Source: Butyriboletus loyo (taxonomy: Eukaryota; Basidiomycota; Agaricomycetes; Boletales; Boletaceae). From it: 64,000 nucleotides of DNA. Positions 62,824 to 64,000 of the stretch are shown piece by piece (position 1 is the first letter of the stretch; every line of letters begins with the position of its first letter). The position numbers and the translations under genes were made by a program. Location of the stretch: contig JBBPSI010000001.1 of assembly GCA_038093515.1 (NCBI GenBank), forward strand, positions 744,001-808,000, written 5' to 3'. Under the pieces are notes generated by a model. It saw only the letters and a program-made list of their open reading frames with translations, ran no database searches and was not told where the DNA came from.

Positions 62824-64000
62824 CTAACCGACCGCCAACCTCCGCCTCGAAAACGACCCGTTCAAGTCCAACCGAAGCAGCAGTCGCTCCACATGCCGTC
62901 GCACCTCCCCATTCCATTCCATTCCCTTTCCTCTCACAAACGTCCGCTGAAACACCGTCTGGTTCCCCGTGCTCGTCATCAGGATCGACTTGGACGCATC
63001 CCCTGTCGCAGTAAACGGCTGTTGGGAAGTTGAGAGCGACAGCTGTTCGTAGAACGAATCTAGGAGCGCATGCAGACTCTGTGGATCGCTCAGAGCCGTG
63101 CTATACTCGGCGCACACGATACTCACCTTGTTGATCTCCCATACCACTTGCAGCCGCTCCTGGACCATCACACCTACCTTGTCATCACCGGCTGCGAGAC
63201 TGCCCTCAAACAACAAAGCCGGAAGCACGTCTCCACCCCATCGCTCAACTTGTGCCACGAACCGTTCACAGACTTCGAAAACAGGTCGGAGGATCGCAGC
63301 GAGGGTCGGATGGGAAAGCAAGCATCCCGTCACGAGACGCTCCAAATATGTAGTATGGAGGTTCCGAAGTGTCGTAAAGTCGAGATATGTTCGATCAGTG
63401 TTCGCTCCTGCATCTACGCTGCCGCCGCTCTGTGAAGCCTTTCGACTAACGCTCTCGGATCGTGCACGCTGAGGTTTGTTCAGTAGTTCCCTGAACCGCC
63501 TGAACTCTTCGTCGACAACGTCCACCATGACGTATCCCAACAAACTGTCGAGAAACCATCCCATGTCCCTGACGACCCCCCAACCGCAACGAAGCAGTTG
63601 CTTCCGCACCTCAACGTCCTCCGTAGTGCCACCCTCTCCAAGGCCCGTCCATCTGCGTCGAGCTCGTTGAGCATTGGACAACGACGTCCAGCACGTATGA
63701 ATGCGAGTGTGCGTTTTGCGCAATGACGAAAGATAGTTGAACAATGCGGAGTAAATCTGCAGATCCGAAGGGTGAAGGAAAAGGTCAAGAGGCCAGGCTA
63801 CGCCATACGTGAGAACGAGAGTGGTCCCGAGAAGGAGGTCATCAAAAGAAGTGATCTCCCCAAGATTACTGGTCGTCGACGATGAAAGCACCTTGTCGCT
63901 GAGAGAAGGGAGCAAGGGCCGAATTGGCCCAGAAGGCATCTGAAATTTGAGGTGCAACAGGGACGAGTCATGTTGAGCTGTCGTCCCAAGAGATGCTCTG
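62824..64000 (-). CDS. Gamma-tubulin complex component (Spc97/Spc98 family), 5' truncated
   Basis: Only the C-terminal part is in the window; the frame is open to base 64000, reading HDSSLLHLKFQMPSGPIRPL. The gamma-tubulin-binding C-terminal fold is recognisable: LTYGVAWPLDLFLHPSDLQI, YSALFNYLSSLRKTHTRIHT, and the helix VRDMGWFLDSLLGYVMVDVV. Then YLERLVTGCLLSHPTLAAIL, FEVCERFVAQVERWGGD and the terminal RLLLRLDLNGSF. The compact form, short linkers and lack of an extended acidic segment suggest GCP4-type rather than Spc97/Spc98, but this is not decided by the visible part. Tandem with IPP1, 122 bp apart. At least 377 codons without an intron. Confidence 0.85.
   Translation of the reverse strand, partial: RASLGTTAQHDSSLLHLKFQMPSGPIRPLLPSLSDKVLSSSTTSNLGEITSFDDLLLGTTLVLTYGVAWPLDLFLHPSDLQIYSALFNYLSSLRKTHTRIHTCWTSLSNAQRARRRWTGLGEGGTTEDVEVRKQLLRCGWGVVRDMGWFLDSLLGYVMVDVVDEEFRRFRELLNKPQRARSESVSRKASQSGGSVDAGANTDRTYLDFTTLRNLHTTYLERLVTGCLLSHPTLAAILRPVFEVCERFVAQVERWGGDVLPALLFEGSLAAGDDKVGVMVQERLQVVWEINKVSIVCAEYSTALSDPQSLHALLDSFYEQLSLSTSQQPFTATGDASKSILMTSTGNQTVFQRTFVRGKGMEWNGEVRRHVERLLLRLDLNGSFSRRRLAVG

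Overview
The window is nuclear DNA of a filamentous basidiomycete, most likely an agaricomycete. Genes are dense (33 protein-coding loci in 64 kb) and mostly split by many short (about 47-60 nt) GT-AG introns. Characteristic content includes a DUF6533-type seven-helix protein, class I myosin, Pom152, a Brh2/BRCA2-type repair gene, a GH5 exo-glucanase and fungal dolichol-pathway enzymes. Proteins were read by joining exons by eye from splice signals and homology. Where exon sums are quoted as whole codons, the model closed in frame. Other models give reliable outer limits but unresolved inner splice sites. No CRISPR array, insertion sequence or intact transposon was seen.

Layout. 1-3.3 kb: a truncated small gene divergent from riboflavin synthase, then a Ser/Pro-rich coiled-coil protein. 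3.4-17.9 kb: class I myosin, a PMP3 proteolipid, an acidic EF-hand-like protein, the UNC-45/She4 myosin chaperone, tRNA methyltransferase subunit Trm6, and an Mdm1-type sorting nexin. 18-27 kb: a mitochondrial oxaloacetate-type carrier, a tRNA-like gene, a BRCA2/Brh2-like gene, a taxilin with an inserted SUMO-like domain, and UDP-GlcNAc pyrophosphorylase. 27-28.7 kb is the one long stretch without a recognisable gene. 28.8-37.1 kb: a secreted GH5 beta-1,3-glucanase, mitochondrial processing peptidase alpha, tRNA-Cys with a decayed copy beside it, mitochondrial EF-Ts, Naf1, and a broken RNase T2 gene. 37.2-50 kb: an ACT-domain protein, a possible SAS4-like protein, a mitochondrial unknown whose start overlaps that of the palmitoyltransferase Pfa4, a double-bromodomain protein, CutC, an F-box protein and a DUF6533 membrane protein. 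50-64 kb: Alg9, an intronless unknown, a tail-anchored thioredoxin, an RNase III-like/dsRBD protein, Pom152, inorganic pyrophosphatase, and a truncated gamma-tubulin complex component.

Organisation. Most neighbours are divergent or convergent with short spacers; at least seven divergent pairs share 80-190 bp promoters, and one pair overlaps at its start codons. The palindrome TCACGTGA was found in four of these short promoter regions. The most notable items are the taxilin/SUMO-like fusion, the physical proximity of myosin I and its dedicated chaperone, a myosin exon that is only the ATG, several GC-AG introns, an armless tRNA-Cys relic, and an RNase T2 gene whose catalytic histidines survive despite an in-frame stop.
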